A stretch of 64,000 nt of DNA, taken from positions 1 through 64,000 of the forward strand of contig MCFL01000069.1 in assembly GCA_002102555.1 (NCBI GenBank), in the 5' to 3' direction. The position numbers and the translations under genes are program-made. Origin of the DNA: Catenaria anguillulae PL171 (taxonomy: Eukaryota; Blastocladiomycota; Blastocladiomycetes; Blastocladiales; Catenariaceae). The notes below the pieces were generated by a model. It made no database searches. It was not told the DNA's origin and saw only the letters and a program-made list of their open reading frames with translations. Shown here one piece after another: positions 37,447 through 47,442 of this stretch; position 1 is the stretch's first letter, and the number at the start of each line of letters is the position of its first letter.

Positions 37447-38200
37447 ATGAACAACATGCCTCCCCGCAGAAAGAAGCAGCCGACTCGCCGCTCCCGGCCC
37501 GCAACGACTCGGCCAATCCAGCTGCCTGGCCCACCCGCTGTCCCATCCATTGGATCCGCAATCGACCCATCGTTGCTCCAAGACCTGCCAACCACAACGA
37601 CCGAGCTCATTACCGCGGATGGAACGCCCGACGATTTCACAATCGACACCCAAGCACGCGATTGGATTAATGACCGTGTCAACGAGGAGATCGTATGATA
37701 TGGTTTTTGCCACGTCGCGATATGCTCCGACTGCAACATTGTTTTAACACCTCTTCGACCAAATAGGCCCGCTTAGCATCCCTCGGCGCTTCCGCCACCC
37801 CGCTCGCAGTGTCCAATTTCGGAATCGTTATCGAAGAGAACGAAGACGACACATCCAACGTTGCTGTCAACCGTATCGAACTCAAGTCAACCTACGACTT
37901 TTCACGTATGCGCAACTGCTCGTCTCTGACCCAATTGACTACCCACATCGCGCCGCGTTCAAATACGTCCACTTGGTTCTCATTCCACGTAGCATGCGCA
38001 CGCAGGGACCCATGTTGGTGCCGTACCTGTTTGATTCCCAGCTCAAGACCGAACAAGGCGTGTCGGTGCCCAATGGCTTGGACCAGTGGTTGTTGATTAA
38101 TCAGACTGGCGGCCGGGCAAGGCATGTAATTGAGCAATTTGTGGATGTCTCGGCGACTGAAGCAGAGGAAGCAGCGGGCGAGAAGAGCGGCAAGGAGTGA
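37447..38200 (+). CDS. hypothetical protein, two exons
   Basis: Not recognised. The ATG at 37447 gives MNNMPPRRKKQPTRRSRP, a basic N-terminus, then TTTTELITADGTPDDFTID and DTQARDWINDRVNEEI. A GT-AG intron at 37693-37766 is in phase and leads to VSNFGIVIEENEDDTSNVAV. One T restored at 37899-37902 gives STYDFFTYAQLLVSDPIDYP, then LVLIPRSMRTQGPMLVPYL and an acidic C-terminus ending AGEKSGKE at 38200. The protein is about 225 residues, soluble, with a mixed alpha/beta look. It diverges from the SR-rich gene (318 bp). Confidence 0.55.
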
Positions 38201-38298
38201 AACTGAAACGACATAGATATAGAAATACATGTTTGGTACACACAGCTGCCTCACGCCATCAGCGCGTTCGCTCACCCGCCAAACTCGGCAAACGGCAG

Positions 38299-39290
38299 TC
38301 ATGCCGGCGGGCAGGCGTCAGGTCCACCCGAGCGCCGCTCCTTGCACCGGCAGACGATGCTCGGGTCGCCCAGTCGGCTCGCAATGTCCTTGACCATGTC
38401 CTCAAAACGCACCCTCCTCTCCTGCGATGTGAATGGATGAGCAAACGCCACACCCCAGGCTTTGCTCAACTCGGCACACAAGTCCACAACGCCAGTGAAA
38501 CCCATTTCAACAGCTGCCACAACCCAGTCCACACACCACACGTTGGCATTGGGCGTCAATATCGAGTGTGCTGCCCACCACGCTAAAACCTGAATGTTTC
38601 CGGCATGAGACGCGTGCTTCAATCCCCAAAACACATTGTTCCCAAGCAATCGCTTTGTCATTGTCTGACGCAACTCGGAATCCGGCAACTCCAATACGCC
38701 GACTCCATGAACCAAAACTCGAGCAAGTCAACGGCACGTGCATGATCCGGCAACATTGGCGCCTCAATCACGGTATACTGTGCCGACACTTGATCGCTCT
38801 GGACCGCCTTGGGCCAGTGCTTGAAGAACCAGCGCACGACGTGGACATGGCCGTTGCGGCTCGCTTGATACACGGCACCGTGAATCAGTTTGGTTTGCCG
38901 GTCTACCAGGACGGGGTCGCGACGGCGTCGACGGTGGTGCTTTGCGATCAGTCCGAGCGATCGGGCCTTTTCCAGGCAATCCACACGTCCGAGTTGGGCG
39001 ACGAGTTCTGGTGGCCATGCGTGTGTGTTGAGTAGTGGGAAGAGCAGACTAGCAACGAGTGGAAGGTCCGGTATGACCGCGAGAATGGCCAGAAGGTGAG
39101 CTTGCGAGAATGTAATCATATGAGCTTGGGTTGTCTGGGCTTGGGAATGGGATTCATGACGGGATGCGTGTGCAACTTTGGCGTTAGAGGCCGCAAGATT
39201 GAGGATTGGTTCCGTGAGTTCGCGGGGTAACCATGGGCAAGCTCCAACCGTCACGTTGTCAGGCGAAGGAGAGTGGGCGACTTTGCTCAT
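38299..39290 (-). CDS. ankyrin-like family protein (paralogue B)
   Basis: Paralogue of the gene at 17635-19487. The shared scaffold is AHLLAILAVIPDLPLVASLL with FPLLNTHAWP (A has VMPDLDPLARIILPLLPHAWP split the same way), HVHVVRWFFKHWPKAVQSDQ (A has LHILRWLLAQWPAIVQADIW), and VDLLEFLVHGVGVLELPD (A has MDFWVYDAGLLE). From the ATG at 39290 (MSKVAHSPSPDNV) the frame is open to 38714-38717, where one extra T (sense) in the four-base run joins it to the C-terminal half ending GGPDACPPA at 38299. About 330 residues with LPRELTEPILNLAASN at the N-terminus, which looks F-box-like. Function unknown; probably a protein-interaction scaffold. Confidence 0.6.
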
Positions 39291-39374
39291 ACTGACGGGT
39301 TGCAATAGCAGAGGCGTCGTTGCGGCCGGTAAGGGTGTTGTGTTGTGGGCAATACTCGGTTGTGTGACCTACAC

Positions 39375-39905
39375 TTGCCGAACACGTGCTGCCCACCGAC
39401 CCTTGCACGAAGGAGACAGTATTGGGCCGACGATTCCAGGACTGAACGCGAGTTGAAGTCGTACTCCCACTCGTTTGGACACATGGCCGCCAGTTCAACG
39501 ATGCGACTGTGCGAGTACGGTTGATGCACGGCGGGAGGATTCCCTTGTCGTAGACATTCTTCCACCACCGATACACCGATGTTGAGCCCCAGTACGCGGC
39601 ACGATAAATGCCAGCTGTCGTGTAGTACGGGAAAAAGTCGACCTGCGGAATCTCGGCATGCCCTGCCGCCGCCGCCTGTGCCTTGAGGCGCTTGGCACGC
39701 GCCAACCACCAGTTCAAGGCCGGCTCGAATGCACACAAGTCAATCACACTGGGAACTGACGAGCGCGGACCAGGTAACTTGAGATTCAATCCAGATGCAA
39801 CCCACCAATCGGCAGCGTCGGGCTTCCACACAGTGAACCCGCGCGGAGTTTTCGCAACCGACACCACGTTGCCTGCTTCATCCAACTCACGGAGCATGCT
39901 TGCGT
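39375..39905 (-). pseudogene. truncated duplicate of the 3' part of ankyrin-like gene A
   Basis: Reading the minus strand from about 39900, this stretch is almost identical to + strand 18790-19310: ELDEAGNVVSVAKTPRGFTV, WKPDAADWWVASGL and YRWWKNVYDKGILPPC. It keeps the reading frame that A loses at 19031 and 19070. It then lacks exactly 28 bp that A has between two copies of cccgccgtgc (19142-19151 and 19170-19179); only one copy remains here (39526-39535), which shifts the frame. Similarity fades near 39375. It lacks the N-terminal two thirds of the family, so it is a fragment just upstream of paralogue B, in the same orientation. Confidence 0.75.
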
Positions 39906-39924
39906 GTGCGCGTGCAAGGAGAAG

Positions 39925-40269
39925 ATGCGCAGTCATTGCCCTGGGATTGGGCTTGGTTCAAGCAAATGTTTGGAAATGGGTCGTCACTGGAACTGGTTCA
40001 ATTGTGCTCCCGGCCTTGCGGCAAAGGGAACCGCCACTTTATTGCTCGGCATTCAGGGAAATGGCGTTCATGGATGGCAACTTGTCAACCCCCATCATCA
40101 CATCTTGGCATTGCACCCCCTGCCGGTCAAGGATGAAAAGTCACGGGCAGCCATCGAGCGGAGGGTTACTGCAGCGTGCAAGTTGCGGCGTGGAGCCGAA
40201 ATGTGCGGGATCGGGGCACGAGTGGATGGGTATGAGCTCGTGATGACCGGTGAGGAAATGATGTGGTAA
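39925..40269 (+). CDS. possible small gene, weak
   Basis: An open frame from the ATG at 39925 reads MRSHCPGIGLGSSKCLEMGR, then GTATLLLGIQGNGVHGWQLV, RAAIERRVTAACKLRRGAEM and ends MTGEEMMW at 40269. The second half looks protein-like, but no family is recognised, and the 5' end abuts the duplicated fragment on the other strand. Confidence 0.25.
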   Translation: MRSHCPGIGLGSSKCLEMGRHWNWFNCAPGLAAKGTATLLLGIQGNGVHGWQLVNPHHHILALHPLPVKDEKSRAAIERRVTAACKLRRGAEMCGIGARVDGYELVMTGEEMMW

Positions 40270-40381
40270 ATGGGTACATGCACAACTGACGGAAACGCAA
40301 GTGTCGTCGGCGCGGTAAGCAAGTCTTGCACTCGACATGCAAAGATAACCACTGACAGAAAGTACAATACAGATTACAAGT

Positions 40382-41547
40382 CTACCAACGAGTTGTAATG
40401 CTCGCCCAGTCCAAACTGGTGCTGAACATAGCACACGCGAAGTGGGGCACCATTCTCGGCAAACTCGGTGCCCACCACATGGGGCTCCGACGAGGACGGG
40501 TGGAAAACGTGAATCGTGCGCTTGAGTCCCATGGAGAGAGCCTTGATCTAATGCCCAGGGGAGATGCGTACAGGGTCAGCGACTGGTAATGCAAGGATGA
40601 GGAAGAGAAATGAGCGAGCATACCTCCGTGTGGCCGCCCCACAGCGGTGTGTGCACAATGAGGTTGACGTACTTCTCGAGGTCGTCTGTGAACAGTAAGG
40701 ACAACAAGTCGGTGAGCATTCGCACAACGGGAAAAGTAACAGGGTGGGGATATGTACCGTCCGTCATCAAATCGCCCGTCTCCTCGTTCAACAAGAACGG
40801 CAAAAACTCGTCCTTGTTGGTCATGATGCTCTGCGCCGCCAGAGACCGCAGTGACTGGTACGTATGCGGCTCCACTACGCCGCCGATGTGCTCGAGCTGA
40901 TGTGCGACCGAGTTGAACAAACTAAACGAATTGGAAAGCAGAATGGGTATGAGAACGATACATGTCCAAGTGGAATAAAGAAAGCAAACAGCAACGGCCA
41001 GTTCGTACCAATGGCCATCTGCGGGAATAGAGTGAACCTTCAGCTTGTGTCTGGCCAGCACATCCTTGAGTCGCTGCGCCTCAATCGCTGCCCGATCTGG
41101 CATGGCCTCGGCCTCCTTGCGTGCTTCTGCCTGCAATGCCTCAATCTCGGCCTGCTTGCGCTGCTTACGCAGCTGTTGCCGGTTGGGTTTCTTTTGCTTG
41201 GGCTGTGAGGGCATCAGGCCGCCGGCGTCGATAATTGTTGATGGCATGCAGCCGCGGTCAGTGCTGTTTGCTGCAGGGATGTCGTCGTCGGCGCTTGGGC
41301 CAGCGTCAGCACCGGCGTCTGGTGACGATGATTCCGATGAGGCTGAGATGGAAGTTGCCGCCAGCTGTGCCTCGAGGTCGGCGATTTCTTGGGCATGCTT
41401 GGTCTTGAGGTCCTTCTCGAGCTGATCCATCTCGGCCTGGAGCTCTTTCTTACGCTTCTTGTTGGCCTGAGCCTCCTTACGGAGGGCCGTGAGCTTGCCT
41501 TGCAGGGCTTTGCTTTCTTTGCGGTGAGTGGCGAGCAAGTCTTCCAT
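40382..41547 (-). CDS. OTUD6-type OTU deubiquitinase
   Basis: OTU-domain cysteine protease that removes ubiquitin, of the OTUD6 type associated with translation. From the ATG at 41547 (MEDLLATHRKESKALQGKL): an N-terminal coiled coil rich in Lys/Glu, a Ser-rich linker, a second basic coiled coil (KPNRQQLRKQRKQAEIEALQ), then the OTU domain. The catalytic motif DGHC-LFNSVAHQL is formed by splicing: the intron 40922-41008 splits the Cys codon (TG|T). Introns 40686-40757 and 40548-40623 follow. The C-terminus has the family ending with HQFGLGEHYNS (catalytic His), stop at 40382. The upstream frame to 41613 begins with TTG, so 41547 is the first good ATG. No frame breaks. Confidence 0.9.
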
Positions 41548-41755
41548 TGTGTATAAGGCGGTAATGATTTCTGTGTTTGCAGGCTCGGGCAGTGAGCCAC
41601 CAAACAGTGACAAAACGCTGTCGCACTTGACACCATAAAATACTTATATGCCAGCGGTCATGACAAGGTCATGGCTGCTTGGTGGGACAAAGGAAAATGC
41701 CAAGAGCAAAAAGTACATTAGAGCACGGTAATGGTAAAGAACACTAGGCCAATAC

Positions 41756-43380
41756 TCACATGCCGCAATCGCTTGGGACGTGTGGAGACGGCGAGCGCGA
41801 AACGGATCGCTTGCGAGTGGACGAGCGGGCAGACGGACGATACTCGCCCTCTTCGCGCTCCTCAGACCCAGACCTGCTCCTGCTCCTGCTCCTTGAAATG
41901 GACCGAGAAATCGACCGCGAGAGCGAGCGCGAGTGCTCCGACCTACTCCTCGAGTGGCCGCGGGACATGGACCTGCCCCTCCCTTGCGGACTCGGGCTGC
42001 GATCCATCTCACCTCGGCGTGGGCGTCTCGTTGACGCCTGCGGTGCGTCGCGCGACGACATGGTTGGCAATTGCGCCCATTCTTTGCCATACCCACCGTC
42101 GCTCTGCCGGGCCGACGACCTTTGAGGCGGACTTGCCAATCGCTCTGACCTTGGATTCGGCCGATACCCTCCATCGTACCCGGACGGCGGCTGAGGCGCA
42201 GCCGAATTGTTGCCATACCTCAGCCGCCCGCGGCCCTTGACCTCGCGCCCGTCCCGATCGTTGCGCTGCACACCAGCCTGCGCAGCCGGGTCCATGAGCG
42301 GCACATTCGGGAGTCGTCGGTCAGAGTCGGGGTCGCCAAATAGCCGCGCGTACACGGATTGGATGATGGATCCGCCCGTGGATTCAGCATTGCGCGCCGG
42401 TGAAGTTGAGGGAGACCGCGACCGCGAGCGAGAGCGGGACGGTGACCGGCGAGACCGCTTCTTGCTCTTCTTTTCCTTCTTCGCCTGCTTCCTTTCGCGT
42501 CGGCTACTCTTGTGCTTGTTGCGGCGGCGCCGGGCATCTTGGTCATCGTCGCTCGAGTCGCTGTCGGACTCCGACGCGGACGATGCCGAGATGGATTGAC
42601 GACGTTTGCGGCGCACACGATCGCGGCTGCGGCTGCGACTGCGACTGCGACTGCGAGACCGAGATTCGGATCGCCCACGAGACGACAATGAGGGCTTGCG
42701 CTTGGTGCTCTTTGTTTTGCGCACAAGCTCGAGCTCACCGCAATTGACAATGGTGACAGGTTTGAGCGGGCGGTCATTTTCGGGATGCGTCGGGACACTT
42801 TCGATTTCCTTGACAATGTCCAGGCCATGGATCACCTCGCCAAAAATGACATGTTTGCCGTCGAGATGCGGGGCTGCTTCGGTCCTGTCACGCAAGTCAA
42901 GATGCACTTGTCAGTGGCCGTATGGTCAGAAAAGGCAAAGAGTGGCGGCAGCGTACAAGATGAAAAACTGAGACCTTGAAGTCCCAAACCCACGATTCGC
43001 CATGGACAACAAGCCAGGCCGATCATGCTTCATCTTCAACCCGGCGGCTCGTCGGGCAGCGTCTCGTCAGCGGTAGTTGCCTTTGCAACAACACCGCCTA
43101 CGCCCGATCCGACCTCCATGTCACCGCCCTGGATCATGAACCCCTCAATGACCCGATGAAATGGCGAGTCCTTGTATGACAGGGTGATGGGCTTGCCCGT
43201 GCGTCGACTGGCAAACGGTGATTGGCCGCGCTCGCCCGTACACAGCAGCTTGAAGTTGACACAAGTTTGGGGCACCTTGTCGGCAAAGAGCTCAATGACG
43301 ATGCGGCCCGTGCGGTTGGTGTGGCCAATGTGGCAGTCGAGGAAGACGTGCGGGAGGTCTGGGTTGGGTTTGCGAGGCAT
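41756..43380 (-). CDS. RS-domain cyclophilin (PPIG-type peptidyl-prolyl isomerase)
   Basis: Nuclear cyclophilin that catalyses cis-trans proline isomerisation, with an RS tail typical of spliceosome-associated members. The ATG at 43380 opens [20 protein letters not shown], then [35 protein letters not shown] (catalytic Arg and the Q-GGD motif), [42 protein letters not shown]. One G restored at 43040-43042 joins the two halves, and the GT-AG intron 42885-42956 is in frame. The tail has basic RS/RD repeats, a [12 protein letters not shown] cluster, and dense RS repeats near the end. The stop at 41756 may instead be inside a gtgagt donor, with a short last exon ending near 41644. It lies in tandem 209 bp upstream of the OTU gene. 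Confidence 0.88.
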
Positions 43381-43824
43381 GGCGGTGAATGTAGAGCAGA
43401 GTTCGGTCGGGGCTGGGGGATGGATGTGAAAAGCTCAAGGGGCACAAATTCGGGCCGATTGCAGAGAGTGCATTGCGAACGTCACTCCTCGTCCAAATCA
43501 GTTGAGCGGCAGGTATGCTTGCGGGGACGTTGCCTGTGTGCGGCCTCGATCCAATGATCGCACGACTCGCTCGCAACTTCCCATCATCATCATGTCGCCA
43601 TGTCGACACAGACCATGACCAGAGATCGTGAGACACACATTGACATTCGCATTTGGCCGGCAAACGGCGATGAGACCAACTGCATGTGGCCATGGTCGTC
43701 GAATGTGTACAGAAATGTCTCACACAGGTTTGATCATGTAAAGTCCAATCGCTTCTCGGATCCATTTTCCATGCATGGCTGGTTGACCTTGAAATACTCA
43801 TGGTCAACGTCTGCATCAGCACGG

Positions 43825-44192
43825 CTACCGCACATATGTACACATGGATTCAGCCATTCCATCGTCCCCTTGCCTAACCGCAAACCCGTTGTCCAACCAC
43901 TGTTCAGCTTGCTCCCATGCACGTCCCAACATGAATCCTACCGCGGCACCCTCAGACCTCGCCAACAACAAGCGCGGAGCCTTCCTGATTGACTCGACCG
44001 TGGGCGTTGGATCCTCGACTCGATCCTGCGGGCCGCCACCACAAAAACCGCGAGTGCGGCCAACAAGTTCCCTTGCCCCATGACTCGTGCTGCGGACGTT
44101 TTCAGAGCAAATATGCGGCACAATATACACTGTTGCATCCGTTCCGCCGAATTCCACAGCGACAGCGCTTGGCCGAGCGGTTCAAGGATCAC
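43825..44192 (-). CDS. possible small membrane protein, weak
   Basis: Two minus-strand frames join if one C is restored near 44004. Together they read SAARVMGQGNLLAALAVFVV (one hydrophobic segment), AARRIESRIQRP, TVESIRKAPRLLLARSEGAA and GRAWEQAEQWLDNGFAVRQG, ending near 43825. The start could be the ATG in MGQGN (44083) or further up. Not recognised; a small mitochondrial membrane protein is one guess. The + strand here also has an open frame near 44220-44355 (QAQVLDEELVHMSQIAAVSS), so the coding strand is not settled. Confidence 0.3.
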
Positions 44193-44666
44193 TACCTTTC
44201 GAGCATGAGGCGCTTGGATGCTTCAAAGGCAGGCACAGGTGTTGGACGAGGAGCTGGTACACATGTCTCAGATTGCCGCTGTGTCATCATTTGACACGTT
44301 TCTTGCTTGCGAGGGCGCAACTGACTGTCTACTGCAATCGCTCCACAACAGGTAGACTCTTGCACAAAGCATTCGCGACCAGTATCCCCGCAAGCAGCGG
44401 CGCTCGACAGGTCCGGCGACGACAAGGGCTGTGTACGCTGTTCTAAAGGCCGGGATCCACATATTTCTGAAGCGGACGCTGATGGTGGAAACCATGATTC
44501 AGCCAATGAAAGACAGCTTCAACACAAGTAACCAATCGGCAAGCCATCAAATCGAGTTTCCCACGCCTCGTGCTTTCCAACTAATGGCCTTCGTATCCCA
44601 GCTCGTTCATCCTCGTCGTTATTGTTTTGTTTGACAAGAATGCATGAGGCACACCGCATAGTTGAA

Positions 44667-45512
44667 TCAATCCTGGGAACATGCAGGACAGAGCAAATTG
44701 AGGCGTATTATTGAGGAGTCTAGAGGAGAGTGTCTGAGTGTGAAGCACCTGCTTTGGACATCGTTCAGGTGGAAAGATCGGCGTTGGGAATGAACCAATC
44801 GGAGCTCGGCCAAGTGTCGCAGGCCATGGCCATGGGCAGATGCAGAAGAAAATACCTCCATGTCAAGACGGAAATAGTCCTTTGGGAGCCCATGCATTTC
44901 ACACTTATGTACTGTAGGACACCATGAGGACGTCGTCATCTGATTCTGGCAGCACCAGTCCCTCGATTTAACCTCACGCATTCCCTCTGGTGGCGTCTTC
45001 ATCCAAAACAGCTGCTTCCAATCTTGGTCTTGGATTGTCTCCCACCTCAACCCAGGCTCCATCATTCGTGCAACGTTAAGGGGTATTGAAAACGGGAAGC
45101 ATGAGTGACGCAAGAGCTCATCTCCTGTCCCACGCAGCCCATTGTTCGCACGCAGAAACGCCTTCCCAAGGCTGTTCATCTCGCAATCATCGAACCCCGC
45201 GGACAACTCTTGTCCTAGACGCAGTGTCCGCACCTCGCGATTCCACCCCTGACGACTCTCCGCATACGACATCATTACGACATCACCGTGCCACACGGCG
45301 CAACCTGCCGCTAGCGCAAACTTGGCCCAATCGGTGGAGCTCGATGCAAGAGAGGCCACCTCGGTCGTCGCCGCTCTACTTGACAAGCCAACGCATTCTG
45401 CCCGCAATGGCGGGACTCTTTCCCAACTCAACCCTCTCACCATCCTACCCAACATCACTACCAATCTCACCCATCTCTGAGCCCACAGCTGTTCCGACAT
45501 CTTCCGCGCCAT
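44667..45512 (-). CDS. hypothetical protein ORF, 281 residues
   Basis: A single unbroken frame from a true ATG at 45512 (MARKMSEQLWAQRWVRLVVM) to 44667. The body contains DWAKFALAAGCAVWHGDVVM, LRLGQELSAGFDDCEMNSLG, RETHIS-free charged helices and WKQLFWMKTPPEG, with many Trp, Met and Cys residues, and ends NLLCPACSQD. No family recognised. Its 5' end overlaps the start of the TBC gene on the other strand by about 105 bp, so an internal Met (for example MVRGLSWERVPP) may be the real start. It may be a small species-specific gene or chance. Confidence 0.35.
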   Translation of the reverse strand: MARKMSEQLWAQRWVRLVVMLGRMVRGLSWERVPPLRAECVGLSSRAATTEVASLASSSTDWAKFALAAGCAVWHGDVVMMSYAESRQGWNREVRTLRLGQELSAGFDDCEMNSLGKAFLRANNGLRGTGDELLRHSCFPFSIPLNVARMMEPGLRWETIQDQDWKQLFWMKTPPEGMREVKSRDWCCQNQMTTSSWCPTVHKCEMHGLPKDYFRLDMEVFSSASAHGHGLRHLAELRLVHSQRRSFHLNDVQSRCFTLRHSPLDSSIIRLNLLCPACSQD

Positions 45513-47066
45513 CGTCGACGTCGTGGCTCACATCATGGCTGAGCTCGTCATCGTCCCCATCGTCGCCTCCACTGGGCAATGGCAGCGGCAACGGGTTCGA
45601 TCAAGATGCAGAACAACACGCCATGGCGTGGGTCGACGCCCTCAAACAATGGGAAGCAGTGAGGGATCGCCCACCAACGGATCGAGCGAGGCGGGCAGCG
45701 GTCGCAGAGTTTCGACGGTTGGTGCCTGATGGAATACCGGCAGACTTTCGTATGTACTCTTGGCCAACTCCTTTGCGCATTTCAACTACTGCAGATGCCT
45801 GTTAAATGATGGCACGTTGGGCAATCCATACAGGAGCTGTTGTGTGGCAAAAACTACTTTCCGCCGACAAGCTCGAGCGCTCGGGACTCATGGAATCGCT
45901 CTTGCAGCGGCCGCCATTGTCCATCTACGATCAGATCGACAAGGATATTGGACGAACGTATCCGCATCACGGTCTGTCTAACCTACTCACGTCCTCGCCT
46001 CATACAGCTTGCCTGTCTGACCTTGACTGCTCTCAATCTTGCTTCAGTCCTCTTCAAGGACCCAACCTCCCCCGGCCAAGTCCAGCTGGCCTCTGTCCTC
46101 AAAGCGTACGCACAATACAACCCCCAAGTCGGGTACACGCAAGGCATGAACTTTATCACGGGCCTGTTGCTGCTGCACATGCCGCCCGAAGAAGCGCTCA
46201 ACACATTGATTGCCCTCATGACCACACACCAGTTTCCGCACCACTCGCACGACTTGTCGCACATGCACGCTGCGTGTGCCCTGTTTGACATGATTCTGGC
46301 AAAGTACCTGCCCGACTTGGCAAAGTACCTTGCCGACAACGATGTTCAAGCTGTCATGTACTTGCCGCGGTGGTGGATGAGCGGATTCGAGGTGTGTCCA
46401 TGGGGATGTCGGGTAAGGATATGGGATTGGGTTATTGTCGATGGGTTTACTGGGTTTTGCAAGGCCAGTGTGGCTTTATTGGCGTGCATTCAAGGTACTT
46501 TTTCTGTTTCATTTTCTTTTCGTTTCATATACCTCGCACAATGTTGCTCAGATCGCTGATCGAGTTTTCTCGCCACTTTCTCAGACCACATCCTCAAAAC
46601 ACACCCATCCGAGATTTTGGACGTGCTCCTGCACCCGCTCTCACGAGACTTGATTCCAGATCGTGTGGCCCGAGAGTACGCCAAACTCGGGTCGCTCGAC
46701 GCGCATCTCGTGTCCAAGTATCATGCCAAAGTCGAAAAGGAGACGGGTATGTCGGCGGGCCTACCGCCTGCTCCGAGTATGGCGTCATTGGCGAGTAGCG
46801 TCAACTTGGCCGAGTTGGCGGGATCATTGAGGGCATCAGGGACAGCCGGTGGTGGTGGCGGCAGCGGTGAGCAGCTCGGACAAGACGGATCGGCCGGGTT
46901 GGCCGAGAATAGTGGGCAGGAAGTAGCAGGTGCCAGTGGTGGAGCTGTTGGCGTCACGGGACTAGTTTCGCGGTGGTTGGGAACGTGGAGCGGTGGAGCG
47001 AGTCGCACGGCCAGCAGTACAGAGTTGGTACCAGACCAACCCTCGGTCTCTCCACAAACATCCTAG
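45407..47066 (+). CDS. TBC-domain Rab GTPase-activating protein
   Basis: TBC proteins stimulate GTP hydrolysis by Rab GTPases in membrane traffic. The ATG at 45407 (MAGLFPNSTLSPSYP) starts a Ser/Pro-rich leader, then the TBC domain: GIPADFRAVVWQKLL, IDKDIGRTYPHH with the catalytic Arg finger (IxxDxxR), LFKDPTSPGQVQLASVLKAY, VGYTQGMNFITGLLLL with the Gln finger (YxQ), RIWDWVIVDGFTGFCKAS, and DHILKTHPSEILDVLLHPL. A coiled or low-complexity Gly/Ser tail ends DQPSVSPQTS at 47066. Introns: 45750-45833, 45972-46047, 46495-46584, all GT-AG and in phase. No frame break. Both catalytic fingers are present, so it should be active. Confidence 0.93.
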
Positions 47067-47090
47067 CGTGCGGACCCAGTAGCGGCACCC

Positions 47091-47119
47091 TGTTTGTTTG
47101 TTTGTTTGTTTGTTTGTTT
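47091..47119 (+). repeat. (TTTG)n tetranucleotide repeat
   Basis: About seven TTTG units just after the TBC stop codon, probably in the 3' UTR. Confidence 0.85.
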
Positions 47120-47442
47120 ACATTGTACATGCACTCATTTTTGCGCGAATCGAGTCCGCCGCCAGTCGTCCGCTTGTGACTGGATGCGTTCGCCGCTCGC
47201 CATCAGTCTGACGCGATCAGGAACAGCAATGCGCGCATGGGTCCCAAGCAGTGAACCAATGGCAATGGGCTAATTTCGAGTGTATGCCCGTAATCCCGAG
47301 GTTAAAGCTCCTGGTTGAGCACTCGATGCATTTCGCTCAAGAAGCGTCAGAGACCCGTCCAAGACTGTTCCACACTATCATTCATCTGCTAGCAGACCAT
47401 CCTTGTCTAAAACAACCATTTTCTATAACAACCACAACAACA

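Noticed and set aside
44155-44240. tRNA-like string (ggccgagcggttcaagg)
   Set aside because: It looks like a Ser/Leu tRNA D-arm, but I found no matching acceptor stem, anticodon arm or T-arm around it.
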